Below are positions 15,511-23,865 of a stretch of DNA of 64,000 bases, piece after piece. Source of the stretch: Pleomorphomonas sp. JP5 (GTDB taxonomy: Bacteria > Pseudomonadota > Alphaproteobacteria > Rhizobiales > Pleomorphomonadaceae). Both the position numbers and the translations under genes were made by a program. The notes beneath the pieces were generated by a model. It was not told the origin of the DNA, searched no databases, and saw nothing but the letters and a program-made list of their open reading frames with translations. The first letter of the stretch is position 1; each line of letters opens with the position of its first letter. The stretch is from the NCBI RefSeq assembly GCF_023721815.1, contig NZ_JAMDLI010000008.1:248001-312000 (forward strand), given 5' to 3'.

Positions 15511-17645
15511 CAGATGGTCACCTCCATGCCGATTTCGACGATTTCCAGGCTGCCGGGGCGATCCTTGACGAGCGGACCAGGACGAGGGTCCATGTGGCGC
15601 CCCATCTCTCGGAACTTGTAGGTGTTCTCGCGCTTCGCCGGTGCGCTGCCGCCTTCCTCGCCCCATGCCACGGGCGGGATAGAGCGCCGCCCCCACGAGA
15701 AGCCGGTCGAGCGAAGCACCGAGACCATGACCTGACGAACGCGGCGGCGGCGCTGGGTCTGTTTGTAGTCGGTACCGCCGGAGACGTGCGGGACGAAAGG
15801 CTCGATGGTCGACGCCCAGGCGCGGCCGGCAAGGATGCCCGCCGAGGAGAAGTCGTCGTTGGGGAGCGTGACAAGGTTGCCGTCCTCATCGATTTCGCGG
15901 TTCCCGAGATCCCGACCTCCGTCCTGAAGATCAACCGTTTCCCCTGCCCAGAACCAAAGCGGGCCTTGGCCTTCACCGGCCGCAAGGCTCGCCATGATGC
16001 CGTTGAGGGTCACGACGCCGTCCATGTCGACGTCATCGGTCATCCGCTCGACGATGGTCGCGCCCGAGTACTGGACGTTGAACAGAATGTCGGTACCGAG
16101 TGCCGAAACCCACTTCACCGAGCCGGCGCCGGACCAAGGCGACCAGCCAACCCACTGCCGATTGCTCGCCATCCGGGCCACGGCCATGGTGCCGTCGGCG
16201 TTGACGACATGCAGATATCGCTCGGAAAAGTTGGCGTCGCCTCGCGAGAAGGCCATGCAGACAGGCGTCTTCAAAAGGTGGTCGGCCAACTCGTTGATGT
16301 CCGTTGCCTCGTAGGGCTTGTTCGCGGCACCGAGGAGGGTAATGGCAATGGCGCGCCGAAGGCCGACGTTCAGGAACACGATGCCCTCGGTGGTGATCGC
16401 CGGACGCACGGGACCGCAGCCGTCGGATGAGACCTGGATGAACTGGACGTTGCCGGGCTTGAGCGGGACGCTGGAGCTGATTGGCACGTAGAAAACGCCG
16501 TCGTCCGTGAACACGAACTGATCCGGGCCGCCGAGCATGTAGAGGACATGTTTGCGGCCGGGCACGAGTTCGAAGATCGCGTTGTTGGCGTCGGCGCCAA
16601 CCAGGAAGTCGGTGTAGGTGTCGAGCGATGACCAGATGACACCCTCCGGAAGGGCCGGGAGGTCGAAGAAGGTCAAGCGCGTCCGGTCATAGAGGCACGC
16701 CTGCGGCCAGCCACGGCGGGCAGAGATCGCCTGTTCGTCCCAGTCGGCTGTTGGCTGAGGGTCGGCAGCGGCGACCGCCGAACTATCCGACCGGCTGATC
16801 GGTCCGATGATCTTCTCCGACGCCTGAAAGCCCGAGAAGACGGACTTGATCTGAACAGTAATCGTGTTGCCAGCGACGGCGGTCACCTCGCCGGTCGCAT
16901 TGCTGGTGTAGCCGCTCACCACGTGCCCGACCAGGAAGCCATCCGTGCTCGCAAGCGTGATGACCTGAGCCGGTGGAAGTGGCTGGAGCACCGTGCCGGT
17001 GCCGACTGTCGGGCTCGTGATCGCCGTAATGAGGATCTGGTAGGTCTTGTAGCGGATCACCGTGCCGATGAGGTCGGAGGTCAAGAACGCCGCGGAGAAT
17101 GTGAGGGTGATCGATCCGCTTCGCGCCGACGGCGTGAGCTTGATCCCATAGCTTTCCGGGAAGCGATAAAAGGGCGCCCTGATCTCGCCCTGGGCGCCGG
17201 TGGTGAAAGCCCAATTGCTGAACGACCACGTGCCGTCCGACGCGCGCTTGACGACGCGCGTCATCATTCCGGGGAAGCAAATGACGATGTCGCTGGAGAT
17301 GACCGCGAAGGAAACCTTGCCAACTGTTGCCTCGGTCCAGGGATAGCCCGCGTCGGAGGTGACGAGCGCGCCTGTCGTGTCCCGAATGATGATCGTGCCG
17401 GCGCCAAAGGACAGCCGATACCGGAGGTCGCCCGGCAGCATGACGGTTTCGGTTCGTCCCTCCTGCCGGAACAGCGCCATGCGCCCCGGCCGATCGGTGA
17501 GACCGCCGGAGCTCATCATGCGCCAGTTCTCCAGTCGGCGCGCCCCGCACTGAACCTGCTGCACGTCATCGCGGTGCTTCAGATCCTCGCGTAGCTCCCC
17601 GCCTGAGAAGTCGACTTGCCTGACGATGTGTGAGGCCTGGGCCAT
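15510..17645 (-). CDS. Tail nozzle (T7 gp12-like tail tubular protein B)
   Basis: 711 aa. The N-terminus VRQVDFSGGELREDL, CGARRLENWRMMSSGGLTDR and RPGRMALF is the typical opening of podoviral nozzle proteins; later WDEQAISARRGWPQACLYDR, RLTFFDLPALPEGVIWSS and VFTDDGVFYVP are also family-like. The protein forms the six-fold nozzle through which DNA leaves. It follows the adaptor gene directly (4-bp gap), as gp12 follows gp11 in T7. Confidence 0.9.
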   Translation of the reverse strand: MAQASHIVRQVDFSGGELREDLKHRDDVQQVQCGARRLENWRMMSSGGLTDRPGRMALFRQEGRTETVMLPGDLRYRLSFGAGTIIIRDTTGALVTSDAGYPWTEATVGKVSFAVISSDIVICFPGMMTRVVKRASDGTWSFSNWAFTTGAQGEIRAPFYRFPESYGIKLTPSARSGSITLTFSAAFLTSDLIGTVIRYKTYQILITAITSPTVGTGTVLQPLPPAQVITLASTDGFLVGHVVSGYTSNATGEVTAVAGNTITVQIKSVFSGFQASEKIIGPISRSDSSAVAAADPQPTADWDEQAISARRGWPQACLYDRTRLTFFDLPALPEGVIWSSLDTYTDFLVGADANNAIFELVPGRKHVLYMLGGPDQFVFTDDGVFYVPISSSVPLKPGNVQFIQVSSDGCGPVRPAITTEGIVFLNVGLRRAIAITLLGAANKPYEATDINELADHLLKTPVCMAFSRGDANFSERYLHVVNADGTMAVARMASNRQWVGWSPWSGAGSVKWVSALGTDILFNVQYSGATIVERMTDDVDMDGVVTLNGIMASLAAGEGQGPLWFWAGETVDLQDGGRDLGNREIDEDGNLVTLPNDDFSSAGILAGRAWASTIEPFVPHVSGGTDYKQTQRRRRVRQVMVSVLRSTGFSWGRRSIPPVAWGEEGGSAPAKRENTYKFREMGRHMDPRPGPLVKDRPGSLEIVEIGMEVTI

Positions 17646-17649
17646 TCCC

Positions 17650-18261
17650 TTACCTCACCGCTTGGCCGCTCGACACGGCATAGCCGCCGCGCCGGATGCG
17701 CCGCGCCGCCCTGAGCTTGGAGTTCAGCATCGCCTTCGGCGGCTTCTCCTGACCGGTGCGCGTAGCCGCCTCGCCGAGCATGGCTTCCGCCTTCATGTCG
17801 ACGCGCTCGGCTTCGCCGGTGTCCTCGTTCAGGCCGCGATAGGCATGCGCCATCAGCTTCAGGCGCAAGGTCTCGAGAAAAGTTGGCGGCCACTGGTCGG
17901 CCGAGGGGATGCGGATGAACCGCGCGACCGGCACGTACGCCCCGGCGGTACAATGAACCTTGTTGTCGATGATGTCGTAAATCGCCGGCACATCGTTGAT
18001 GGTGACGGACTTCAAGTGCAGGCAGCCAACCGGCTTCGTGAAGACATCAGCAAAGCGTGGATCCTCGCTGGCGCCGATCCGCGCCATGCTCGCCATGAGT
18101 GATGCAAAGCCCCAATCGCGACGTTCGATCAGAAGCGACAGCTCGGTCTCGTAGGCGTCGTCCATGACGAGCCATTCCGGGCTGTCGTCGCCTTCAAAGT
18201 CGACCGGGTTGTTGCTGGTCCGAATAAGCGCGGAGTTGATGAGCGAGAGCTTGTCGTACAT
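17650..18261 (-). CDS. Tail adaptor (T7 gp11-like tail tubular protein A)
   Basis: 203 aa from the ATG at 18261. MYDKLSLINSALIRTSNNPV is the usual N-terminal helix of head-tail adaptors of this type; LLIERRDWGFASL, YDIIDNKVHC and RFIRIPSADQWPPTFLETLR follow. It forms the ring between portal and nozzle. An in-frame extension to 18366 adds an unrelated Cys-rich stretch and is rejected. No Shine-Dalgarno precedes the ATG, but the CCGGGGCAGTGC motif lies 31 bases upstream, exactly as for the tail fibre. Confidence 0.85.
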   Translation of the reverse strand: MYDKLSLINSALIRTSNNPVDFEGDDSPEWLVMDDAYETELSLLIERRDWGFASLMASMARIGASEDPRFADVFTKPVGCLHLKSVTINDVPAIYDIIDNKVHCTAGAYVPVARFIRIPSADQWPPTFLETLRLKLMAHAYRGLNEDTGEAERVDMKAEAMLGEAATRTGQEKPPKAMLNSKLRAARRIRRGGYAVSSGQAVR

Positions 18262-18292
18262 GCCGTGAGCAGACAGGAAACCGGCGCAAGAT

Positions 18293-18304
18293 GCACTGCC
18301 CCGG
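18293..18304 (-). repeat. Late-gene motif copy 2 (CCGGGGCAGTGC)
   Basis: Identical 12-mer to copies 1 and 3, 31 bases upstream of the adaptor start codon, in the gap created around the AT-rich cargo gene. Confidence 0.5.
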
Positions 18305-18440
18305 CATACGCGAACCCAAATATAGGATTTGCAAACTAGGCCTGAGATTAGCTCGCCTAGAACCAAGGAATATGTTCTCGCTTTGGATTCTGTGTGCTCT
18401 TAATGTTTCTTGATACGCCACATCTATGTAGAGAAGCGCT

Positions 18441-18845
18441 ATGGATGACTGGTCCATGAGCAATGAACGTCAGTTCGTAGAAAATACTCTCGGACTGAGG
18501 TTCAATTTCCTCCTCGTCTTTGTTTCAATCATTGCAGGCGCAGCAAGCAGGCCCGACATATATGAAGTTATAAGATCTTTAATGCTTACTTTTGCCACCG
18601 TTATATGCTTTTTACTTTCACTTGCGATAGAAAGATCGAGCAATCAACTTGATATAATTATCGAACAACTAAAGAATACCCCTGATCATCCGATAAAAAT
18701 AGTCCGAGAAAAGGTGGGAGAATCAGGGAGCAGAAGGTGGATAATAGGAATAGTCATTCCTCGTATATGCTGGATGATACTTCTGGTTTTTACCGCAACA
18801 AGCTGGTCTTTTTCTTTATATTATATAGTAAATCCAAATAACTGA
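18441..18845 (+). CDS. AT-rich membrane protein (moron) inside the structural operon
   Basis: 134 aa, on the plus strand while all neighbours are on the minus strand, and markedly richer in A and T than they are. Three hydrophobic segments: LLVFVSIIAGAA, LMLTFATVICFLLSLAI and WIIGIVIPRICWMILLVFTA. Between the second and third is a charged cytoplasmic-type loop. No family recognised. A second in-frame ATG at 18456 is an alternative start. Opposite orientation, foreign composition and a hairpin after the stop are the marks of a lysogenic-conversion cargo gene expressed from the prophage; superinfection exclusion is possible but not shown. Confidence 0.7.
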   Translation: MDDWSMSNERQFVENTLGLRFNFLLVFVSIIAGAASRPDIYEVIRSLMLTFATVICFLLSLAIERSSNQLDIIIEQLKNTPDHPIKIVREKVGESGSRRWIIGIVIPRICWMILLVFTATSWSFSLYYIVNPNN

Positions 18846-18871
18846 AGACACAAAAAGACCCGATGCGAACC

Positions 18872-18904
18872 GCACTGAAACAGTGCCCGTGCTTTATTTC
18901 GGGC
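18872..18904. terminator. Hairpins between convergent genes
   Basis: GCACTG (18872) and CAGTGC (18881) with a 3-base loop, followed by GCCCG (18885) and CGGGC (18900). They lie between the ends of the cargo gene (18845) and the minus-strand gene ending at 18925. No long T-run is adjacent, so intrinsic termination is only likely. Confidence 0.4.
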
Positions 18905-18924
18905 CTGCTGCATGAACGTTTTCT

Positions 18925-19113
18925 TTAATTTTCTTCCCTTCTTGACGACTTTTTGTCCACCTCACTTGTCCTAGCGGTTTCGCCGTCATCGGGCGTGACC
19001 TCCAACCAAGGCTCAGCGGACCACTCCGCAGGAAACCGAGCGATGGCGTTGCGAGCATCCACCTCGAACATGCGGACCTCACCCTGAACCTTGTGATAGG
19101 CGTTCATGTACAT
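18925..19113 (-). CDS. Small phage structural-region protein
   Basis: 62 aa from ATG 19113 with GAGGAACG upstream. N-terminus MYMNAYHKVQGEVRMFEVD, C-terminus acidic then basic (DGETARTSEVDKKSSRREEN). It lies between the head gene at 19128 and the adaptor region and is translated on the late strand; no family recognised. Confidence 0.6.
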   Translation of the reverse strand: MYMNAYHKVQGEVRMFEVDARNAIARFPAEWSAEPWLEVTPDDGETARTSEVDKKSSRREEN

Positions 19114-19127
19114 GGAAGCGTTCCTCG

Positions 19128-19625
19128 TTAGGCGAGATCGGGCGAGATCCACGCGCTCAGCGTGATCGATGGCGTCGTTCCGCCGATCAGCGCGTAGAGC
19201 TGGAGATAGCGGAAGACGTAGGCGCCCATCAGGTTGGTGAAGGGGATGGTGAACTTGGTGGCCGACCGGCCCGTCATCGGAACGGGATAGGACGCCGGAC
19301 AGATTGTCCCGAGAAGCCGGCCAGCCGAGGCGGCGGCGAAGTCGCGCGCCGCGAGCATTTCGACGTTGCCGTTCCCCCAGGCCGCATCATTCGAGCCGAG
19401 CAGGAAGAGCTTATAGGTCTCGTCGCCGCTCGAAAGGTCCATCGCCGAAACGTCGAGGTTGAGATAGCCATCGAACCGGCCGGGCATGATGTCGAGCTGG
19501 GCATTGAGGGCGTTGACGTAGCCCGACGCAGCGAGCGTCTGCGGGTTGGCGAAGGCCATCGCAGCATCGAACGGAACAGCGCGCTCGGGCAGGATCGACG
19601 GCAGGGGAAGATTGGTAAGCGCCAT
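19128..19625 (-). CDS. Head-associated structural protein (decoration/auxiliary candidate)
   Basis: 165 aa: MALTNLPLPSILPERAVPFD at the start, then beta-rich sequence (DGYLNLDVSAMDLSSGDETY, YKLFLLGSND, YLQLYALIGGTTPSITLSAW). It starts 13 bp after the major capsid stop, the usual place for a decoration or accessory capsid protein in this phage type. I do not recognise a named family, so the role is by position. Confidence 0.6.
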   Translation of the reverse strand: MALTNLPLPSILPERAVPFDAAMAFANPQTLAASGYVNALNAQLDIMPGRFDGYLNLDVSAMDLSSGDETYKLFLLGSNDAAWGNGNVEMLAARDFAAASAGRLLGTICPASYPVPMTGRSATKFTIPFTNLMGAYVFRYLQLYALIGGTTPSITLSAWISPDLA

Positions 19626-19637
19626 GTTGTCGGCTCC

Positions 19638-20612
19638 TTACTGGACGATGGTCGCGGCGGTGACGGAGGTGAGGCGGGCCACCGAGCGCGGATGCTCGCG
19701 GGCGATACCCCAATCCCAGCTGATGTGATCCGACAGGAACGGCGAACCGACAACAGCGCCCTCGTCGACCACGTCGAGCGGGGTCTGCTCGATGACGTAG
19801 AGACCGCCGTCCCGAAGGCTGACGCAGTAGATGGACGCGGTCTGAGCGAGACCACCGCCAACACCAACCTCGGTGAAGGGCAGAAGGTCGGGCGTGTCGT
19901 CCGGCTCGTAGCCAAACAGGATCGGCAGGCCCTTGTAGCGCATGATGCGCCGGCCGAGGTTGTCGGTGTCGTTGTCGTAGGCGATGGACTGGCCGGTTAG
20001 GTTGGAGTTGCGAGCGGCAATATCGAGGAACGGCATTAGGCCGCGCGGGAACACCCAATGCGTCGGCTTGTTGACCAGCCAATAGAGCTGATCGAGGCTG
20101 GCGAGCGACAACGGCGCGCCGCCGGCAGCAACCGAGTTGTGCAGCAGATTGGTGTTGAGGCTCTGGCAACGCACCTGAAGGCCGTTCGGCTGCTTGGCAC
20201 CGGTGGCCGAGTTGTCGCCCTTGATCATGACCTGACTGAAGTACTGGCCGAGGGCGATGGTCTTGAGCTCGCGCTGCTTGTTGCGATGGTCCGGGCCAAG
20301 GCGGGCGACGAGCGCGCGGTCGACCTTGATGTACTCGTCGATTGGGAAGGTGTCTTCCTCGCGCAGATTAAACGAACCCGTCGACTCGTTGCCCTGAGAG
20401 TTGAAGTTGCGGAAGCCGACTGTCGGAACGCTGCTGATATCCGTGAACGCCCGCTTGCCCTGGACGGCAGGCAGGATGGGCGTTGCCGCCATGACGTCGG
20501 ATACCCTGACCATGTTCTCGACGAACACACGCGTTGCGCTGTCCTGAGGCATGGTCTGGGCATATTCCGCCATGGTGATCGGCGCGGAAATGGTGGGAGT
20601 GATGGGATTCAT
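19638..20612 (-). CDS. Major capsid protein
   Basis: 324 aa. Follows the scaffold gene by 15 bp. N-terminal helix ATRVFVENMVRVSDVMAA, then FNLREEDTFPIDEYIKVDRA (E-loop-like region), QLYWLVNKPTHWVFPRGLMP, RIMRYKGLPILFGYEPDD and VYVIEQ-type strand GGLYVIEQTPLDVVDEG. The KGLPI and late-strand pattern are usual in HK97-fold major capsid proteins of siphoviruses and podoviruses. No protease-like prohead domain is attached; the separate scaffold fits. Confidence 0.85.
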   Translation of the reverse strand: MNPITPTISAPITMAEYAQTMPQDSATRVFVENMVRVSDVMAATPILPAVQGKRAFTDISSVPTVGFRNFNSQGNESTGSFNLREEDTFPIDEYIKVDRALVARLGPDHRNKQRELKTIALGQYFSQVMIKGDNSATGAKQPNGLQVRCQSLNTNLLHNSVAAGGAPLSLASLDQLYWLVNKPTHWVFPRGLMPFLDIAARNSNLTGQSIAYDNDTDNLGRRIMRYKGLPILFGYEPDDTPDLLPFTEVGVGGGLAQTASIYCVSLRDGGLYVIEQTPLDVVDEGAVVGSPFLSDHISWDWGIAREHPRSVARLTSVTAATIVQ

Positions 20613-20627
20613 CAGGGTCTTTCTCCG

Positions 20628-21410
20628 TTACGAGCGAGCCTTGCGGGACTCGATCGCCGCCATCCGCTGGCGGAAGGTCATGGTTTCGTAGCCCTCGATT
20701 TCGTGAGGGTCGGTCTCGGTTCGGCCGGAATTGTTGAAGGATGTTCCACTCTGCCGAAGCAGGGTCTCGAAGGCTTCGACGGCGGCGGCTGTCGCCATCA
20801 ACGGCAGCAACGCGCGCCCCTTCTCGCCGAGCCGGCCAACCAGCGAGTTGGTAACGGCATCGATCCGCTTGCCCGCGTTGTCGCCGAGCTTGGCGCGCTC
20901 TTCGGAAAGGCGGTTGTTGTAGGCGGTTCGTTCGGCGATCTGGCGCTGAACCTCGAAACCGACGAGTGACTGGAACTCCGCCTTCGTGAACTTCTTCTCG
21001 AAGGCCAGCTCGCGCGCCGCCTTCAGGGCCGGGTCGTTCTCGTCGAGTTCGACACCGTCCGGCAGGCCCAGGGCGGCCACATCGACGACATAGCCGCCAG
21101 CCTCGGCCGGCGTATCGGTGGCGCGCTCTTCAGCCTTGGCCTTGAGGTCGGTGAGGGTGGCAGTCAGGTCGGCAAAGGCCTTGCCGAACTCGTCGGCCTT
21201 GAGGCCGTTCTCGTCATCCCAGAACTCGGCCGGGATGGTCTCGGGTCGCGTGGGTAGCTCCGACACGGGATCGGTAGCGCCGGCATTGCCTTCGGCGTCG
21301 GCCGTGATCTGGTCGTCAGCCGAGGCGGCCGCGTCGGGCTGCCCCTCGGTGGGTGTGCCGAGCGGCGCGGTCTGTCCGTTCTGTCCCTGGTTGTTGTTGT
21401 TCACCAGCAT
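20628..21410 (-). CDS. Capsid scaffolding protein
   Basis: 260 aa from ATG 21410 (a TTG at 21431 would add 7 residues). Acidic, Asn/Gln-rich disordered N-terminus, PAEFWDDENGLKADEFGKAF, a charged helical middle (DPALKAARELAFEKKFTKAE, EVQRQIAERTAYNNRLSEER) and a C-terminus ending TFRQRMAAIESRKARS. Low-complexity acidic start with helical capsid-binding tail is typical of scaffolds located between portal and capsid genes, as in T7 gp9. Confidence 0.8.
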   Translation of the reverse strand: MLVNNNNQGQNGQTAPLGTPTEGQPDAAASADDQITADAEGNAGATDPVSELPTRPETIPAEFWDDENGLKADEFGKAFADLTATLTDLKAKAEERATDTPAEAGGYVVDVAALGLPDGVELDENDPALKAARELAFEKKFTKAEFQSLVGFEVQRQIAERTAYNNRLSEERAKLGDNAGKRIDAVTNSLVGRLGEKGRALLPLMATAAAVEAFETLLRQSGTSFNNSGRTETDPHEIEGYETMTFRQRMAAIESRKARS

Positions 21411-21615
21411 CGCTGTCGCGTGGTCCTTCAAGCAAACTGAGGATTTCGCGGACCATGCTAAGTCGACCGACTTCCTCCCGCACTGCCCCGGACTTTTGCC
21501 CCGGCGTCGGGCCGCGCATCAGCTTCTCGGCCAGAAACTCGCGGATAACAGCGCCGTCGCGCGTACCGCCGACGTTGGCGAACGCGGCGAGGATTTCTTC
21601 CTTGGTGTAGATCAT
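21316..21615 (-). CDS. Small phage protein between portal and scaffold genes
   Basis: 99 aa starting MIYTKEEILAAFANVGGTRD; helical with EFLAEKLMRG and REEVGRLSMVREILSLLEGP. It starts 18 bp after the portal gene and its 3' third overlaps the scaffold start by 95 bp in another frame, so its Arg-rich tail may be incidental. A short gene of this kind commonly stands here in related phages; function unknown. Confidence 0.65.
   Translation of the reverse strand: MIYTKEEILAAFANVGGTRDGAVIREFLAEKLMRGPTPGQKSGAVREEVGRLSMVREILSLLEGPRDSDAGEQQQPGTERTDRAARHTHRGAARRGRLG
21480..21491 (-). repeat. Late-gene motif copy 3 (CCGGGGCAGTGC)
   Basis: Identical 12-mer, inside the small gene 21316-21615 and 69 bases upstream of the scaffold start. 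Confidence 0.45.
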
Positions 21616-21632
21616 TTGCCCCTCGCGGATCG

Positions 21633-23210
21633 TCAGGACACACCGGGCGCGCCGATCGAGCCCGGCTGTAGCTGACCGCCGCCGCCGCCAATGCCGGCGA
21701 CCTTGGCGAGCATGTCAGTGGCCTGGGCGATCTGGTTCTGATCTCGGAACGCGACCACGTCGCCGCCGCCCATCTTGTCGACGATGTTCTTGAGCGTCAC
21801 GGTGCCGTCGACCGCCACCTTGGTTTCTTCCGGGAACAGCTCGGCACCGATCTGCAAGGAGCGGACGGCGTTGCTGACTTCCTGCTGGTCCTGAGCGCGC
21901 CGCGCCGGATTGTCCGCGACGACGGAGACAATCTTGCCGCTCTGCCCCGGATATTCGATTTCCTTGAACAGTCCGCGCTCAAGCCCGATGAACCGGAACC
22001 GTGTGAAGATCGCGCCCGGCCCCTCCTCCCAGAAGACGACGCCAGGGGTACCGATCTTGCGCTGAGCAAGGGCCATTTCGTCGAGCCACTGCGTCGCCGT
22101 CGGCGGCGTGTCGCCGCGCTGCTGGGGGAAGTCGTTGTAGAACAGCCGGCGGACGCGACGCTCGCGCTTGTCCTGGTCGAAATAGACCGCGTCGAGCCGG
22201 TTGGGCTCGTACATCTTCCGGACCGCGTCCTGTGTCCCGTTTCGGATCGGATACCAAGCCCCCGGCTCAACCCCGTCTTCGACGTTGACGAAACTGTCGT
22301 CCGGATAGGTCATCGGCGGCCGAAGGCTCAGGTCGATGTTGTCGACCTCGGCGGCGGCCATCTCGTCGAGAACTCGAAGATCGGGTGCCGCCTTCAGAAG
22401 CGGACCATTGCCGAAAGCGAACTCCGAATGACGGTTGAAGGTGACGGGGACGAATGGGCATGAGCCGGCGCCAACCAAGACCTTCTCGTAGACCAGCTCT
22501 CGGTTGACCATTTGGACGTACTGCCAAGTCTCCTCGGACTTGGCGTAGTCCCGCCACCACCCCCAGGTCACTGAAGCCTGACCGTTGGGTTTGTCGGCAA
22601 TGGCCTTGGTGAGCTTGTCGGAGAGCTTGGCGTCCTTCTCGATCAGCGCGCGGACGAAACGGTTCTTGGTGTAGCGGACCACGAACCTGTCGCCGATCTT
22701 GCCGTCGGGACCGATGTTGATCTCCATCTCCCGGAGCGGCACCGCGTAGCAGGAGACGGAGCTGTGTAGATCCTTGGTGTCGATGAGAAGGCCGAACGTG
22801 CCGACCGCGCCGTCAGGGTTCAGTGCCTTGCCGATCTCCGAATAGAAGTTGCTCTCCCAGATCAGCCCGAACACCTTGCCGCGCTGCTCTTTGCAGGCCT
22901 CTTCGACCTCCTTTTTCACGACCTCCTCAACTTCGATGCTGGGGCGCTGGTTCGCCCACATCACCCCTTCGGGCATGAAGGAGTTGAGCAACGTCGTCGC
23001 AAAGTTCTCCGTCTCCTCGATGGCGATGGAGGTCTGAAGATCCACGTCATCCTTGGGCGGCGTTGCCGAGGCGGCGGCGGTCGAGGTGACATTCCGCGCC
23101 TTCTGCGGAGCTGCGAAGAAGTAGGCCTCCTGAATGTCCGGGGCGAAGCGCGCCTTCTGTGCTCGGGCGTCGGCGAGCCGGTCCAGCGTTTCCTTCTGCA
23201 GGTCCGCCAT
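21633..23210 (-). CDS. Portal (head-tail connector) protein, T7 gp8-like
   Basis: 525 aa. Opening MADLQKETLDRLADARAQKA, then ETENFATTLLNSFMPEGVMW, FGLLIDTKDLHSSVSCYAVP, EINIGPDGKIGDRFVVRYTK, the conserved FVPVTFNRHSEFAFGNGPLL, RVLDEMAAAEVDNIDLSLRP and YPIRNGTQD. These blocks and the length match podoviral connectors of the T7/bIL-type group. Twelve copies form the DNA gate at the capsid vertex. It sits between the small gene 23213-23458 and the scaffold module on the late strand. Confidence 0.9.
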   Translation of the reverse strand: MADLQKETLDRLADARAQKARFAPDIQEAYFFAAPQKARNVTSTAAASATPPKDDVDLQTSIAIEETENFATTLLNSFMPEGVMWANQRPSIEVEEVVKKEVEEACKEQRGKVFGLIWESNFYSEIGKALNPDGAVGTFGLLIDTKDLHSSVSCYAVPLREMEINIGPDGKIGDRFVVRYTKNRFVRALIEKDAKLSDKLTKAIADKPNGQASVTWGWWRDYAKSEETWQYVQMVNRELVYEKVLVGAGSCPFVPVTFNRHSEFAFGNGPLLKAAPDLRVLDEMAAAEVDNIDLSLRPPMTYPDDSFVNVEDGVEPGAWYPIRNGTQDAVRKMYEPNRLDAVYFDQDKRERRVRRLFYNDFPQQRGDTPPTATQWLDEMALAQRKIGTPGVVFWEEGPGAIFTRFRFIGLERGLFKEIEYPGQSGKIVSVVADNPARRAQDQQEVSNAVRSLQIGAELFPEETKVAVDGTVTLKNIVDKMGGGDVVAFRDQNQIAQATDMLAKVAGIGGGGGQLQPGSIGAPGVS

Positions 23211-23212
23211 GC

Positions 23213-23458
23213 TCAGCGCGCCCCGCCCAGGAGGAGCTTCAGAACCGAGCTTTGGACGGCGTCCGACGTTCCAGTCGGGTAGCCCGTCATGATCGGTGCC
23301 GCCTGCGAGCCCGTCGCCGGAGTGGTCGCGAACCGGCCAAGCTGAGAGGTTTGGCCCTGAACGTCCTTCTGGATCGACGTGTAGTCGTTCTCCTGGTTCC
23401 GCTTCTCGACCGCAGCGAGAACCGGATCTTCCTTCACCTCAACCTTCGGGGCTCTCAT
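23213..23458 (-). CDS. Small phage protein upstream of portal
   Basis: 81 aa from ATG 23458 (MRAPKVEVKEDPVLAAVEKR), ending VLKLLLGGAR; the middle is Gln/Thr/Gly-rich. A strong ATGA-type overlap links it to the gene ending at 23455, and the portal starts just after its stop. Short genes with KVEVKEDP and a Gly-Ala-Arg end occur before podoviral portals; they may be minor head proteins. Longer readings of this frame are shadows of the gene upstream. Confidence 0.65.
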   Translation of the reverse strand: MRAPKVEVKEDPVLAAVEKRNQENDYTSIQKDVQGQTSQLGRFATTPATGSQAAPIMTGYPTGTSDAVQSSVLKLLLGGAR

Positions 23459-23865
23459 AGCAACTCTCCGCCTTGTTGGAGCAATTCTCGCAGAAAGCCA
23501 TCGGGGCGCACTGCCCTGGACCGGACCCCGAGAATGTGAGCCACCGTCGGCACACACCAGAAGCCGAGACGCCAATGCCGCCCGGTCTTTCGCTGGAGGT
23601 TGATACGAACGATCTTTGCGCCGTTGGCGGTCCAGACCTTGAACACGTCGTCGGCGTCTTCGTCGGCCACGACCGAAAGCCGCATCCAATCGATGGCGGG
23701 GTCACAGAATACCCACGCCCCGGTACTCGGCACCTGACCGAAGCATGAGACGTGCTTGTATCGGCCAGGGATAAGCCGCACCCAACGTGAAGCGCAACTC
23801 GGATGGAAGCAGACGAACCACGTGAACGGGGTCTCGATGGGAAGCGCGAGCGAGCTGTCACCCAT
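23455..23865 (-). CDS. Conserved small phage protein after terminase
   Basis: 136 aa from ATG 23865, overlapping the terminase stop by 8 bp. Sequence: PFTWFVCFHPSCASRWVRLI (two Cys), HWRLGFWCVPTVAHILGV and a C-terminus RPDGFLRELLQQGGELL. Two CxxxC or single Cys positions could hold a metal but the pattern is incomplete. I recognise the RPD-x-L-x-R-x-L-x2-G-x2-L type ending from phage packaging regions. Function unknown. Confidence 0.65.
   Translation of the reverse strand: MGDSSLALPIETPFTWFVCFHPSCASRWVRLIPGRYKHVSCFGQVPSTGAWVFCDPAIDWMRLSVVADEDADDVFKVWTANGAKIVRINLQRKTGRHWRLGFWCVPTVAHILGVRSRAVRPDGFLRELLQQGGELL
23508..23519 (-). repeat. Late-gene motif copy 4 (CCAGGGCAGTGC, one mismatch)
   Basis: Differs from copies 1-3 at one base; 49 bases upstream of the 23458 start codon. 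Confidence 0.35.

Noticed and set aside
21931-21951. CCGGGGCAG in the portal gene as a further late-motif copy
   Set aside because: Encodes Pro-Gly-Gln in frame and differs at the end of the motif; likely codon chance. Similar partial hits at 8121 and 11150 were dropped for the same reason.
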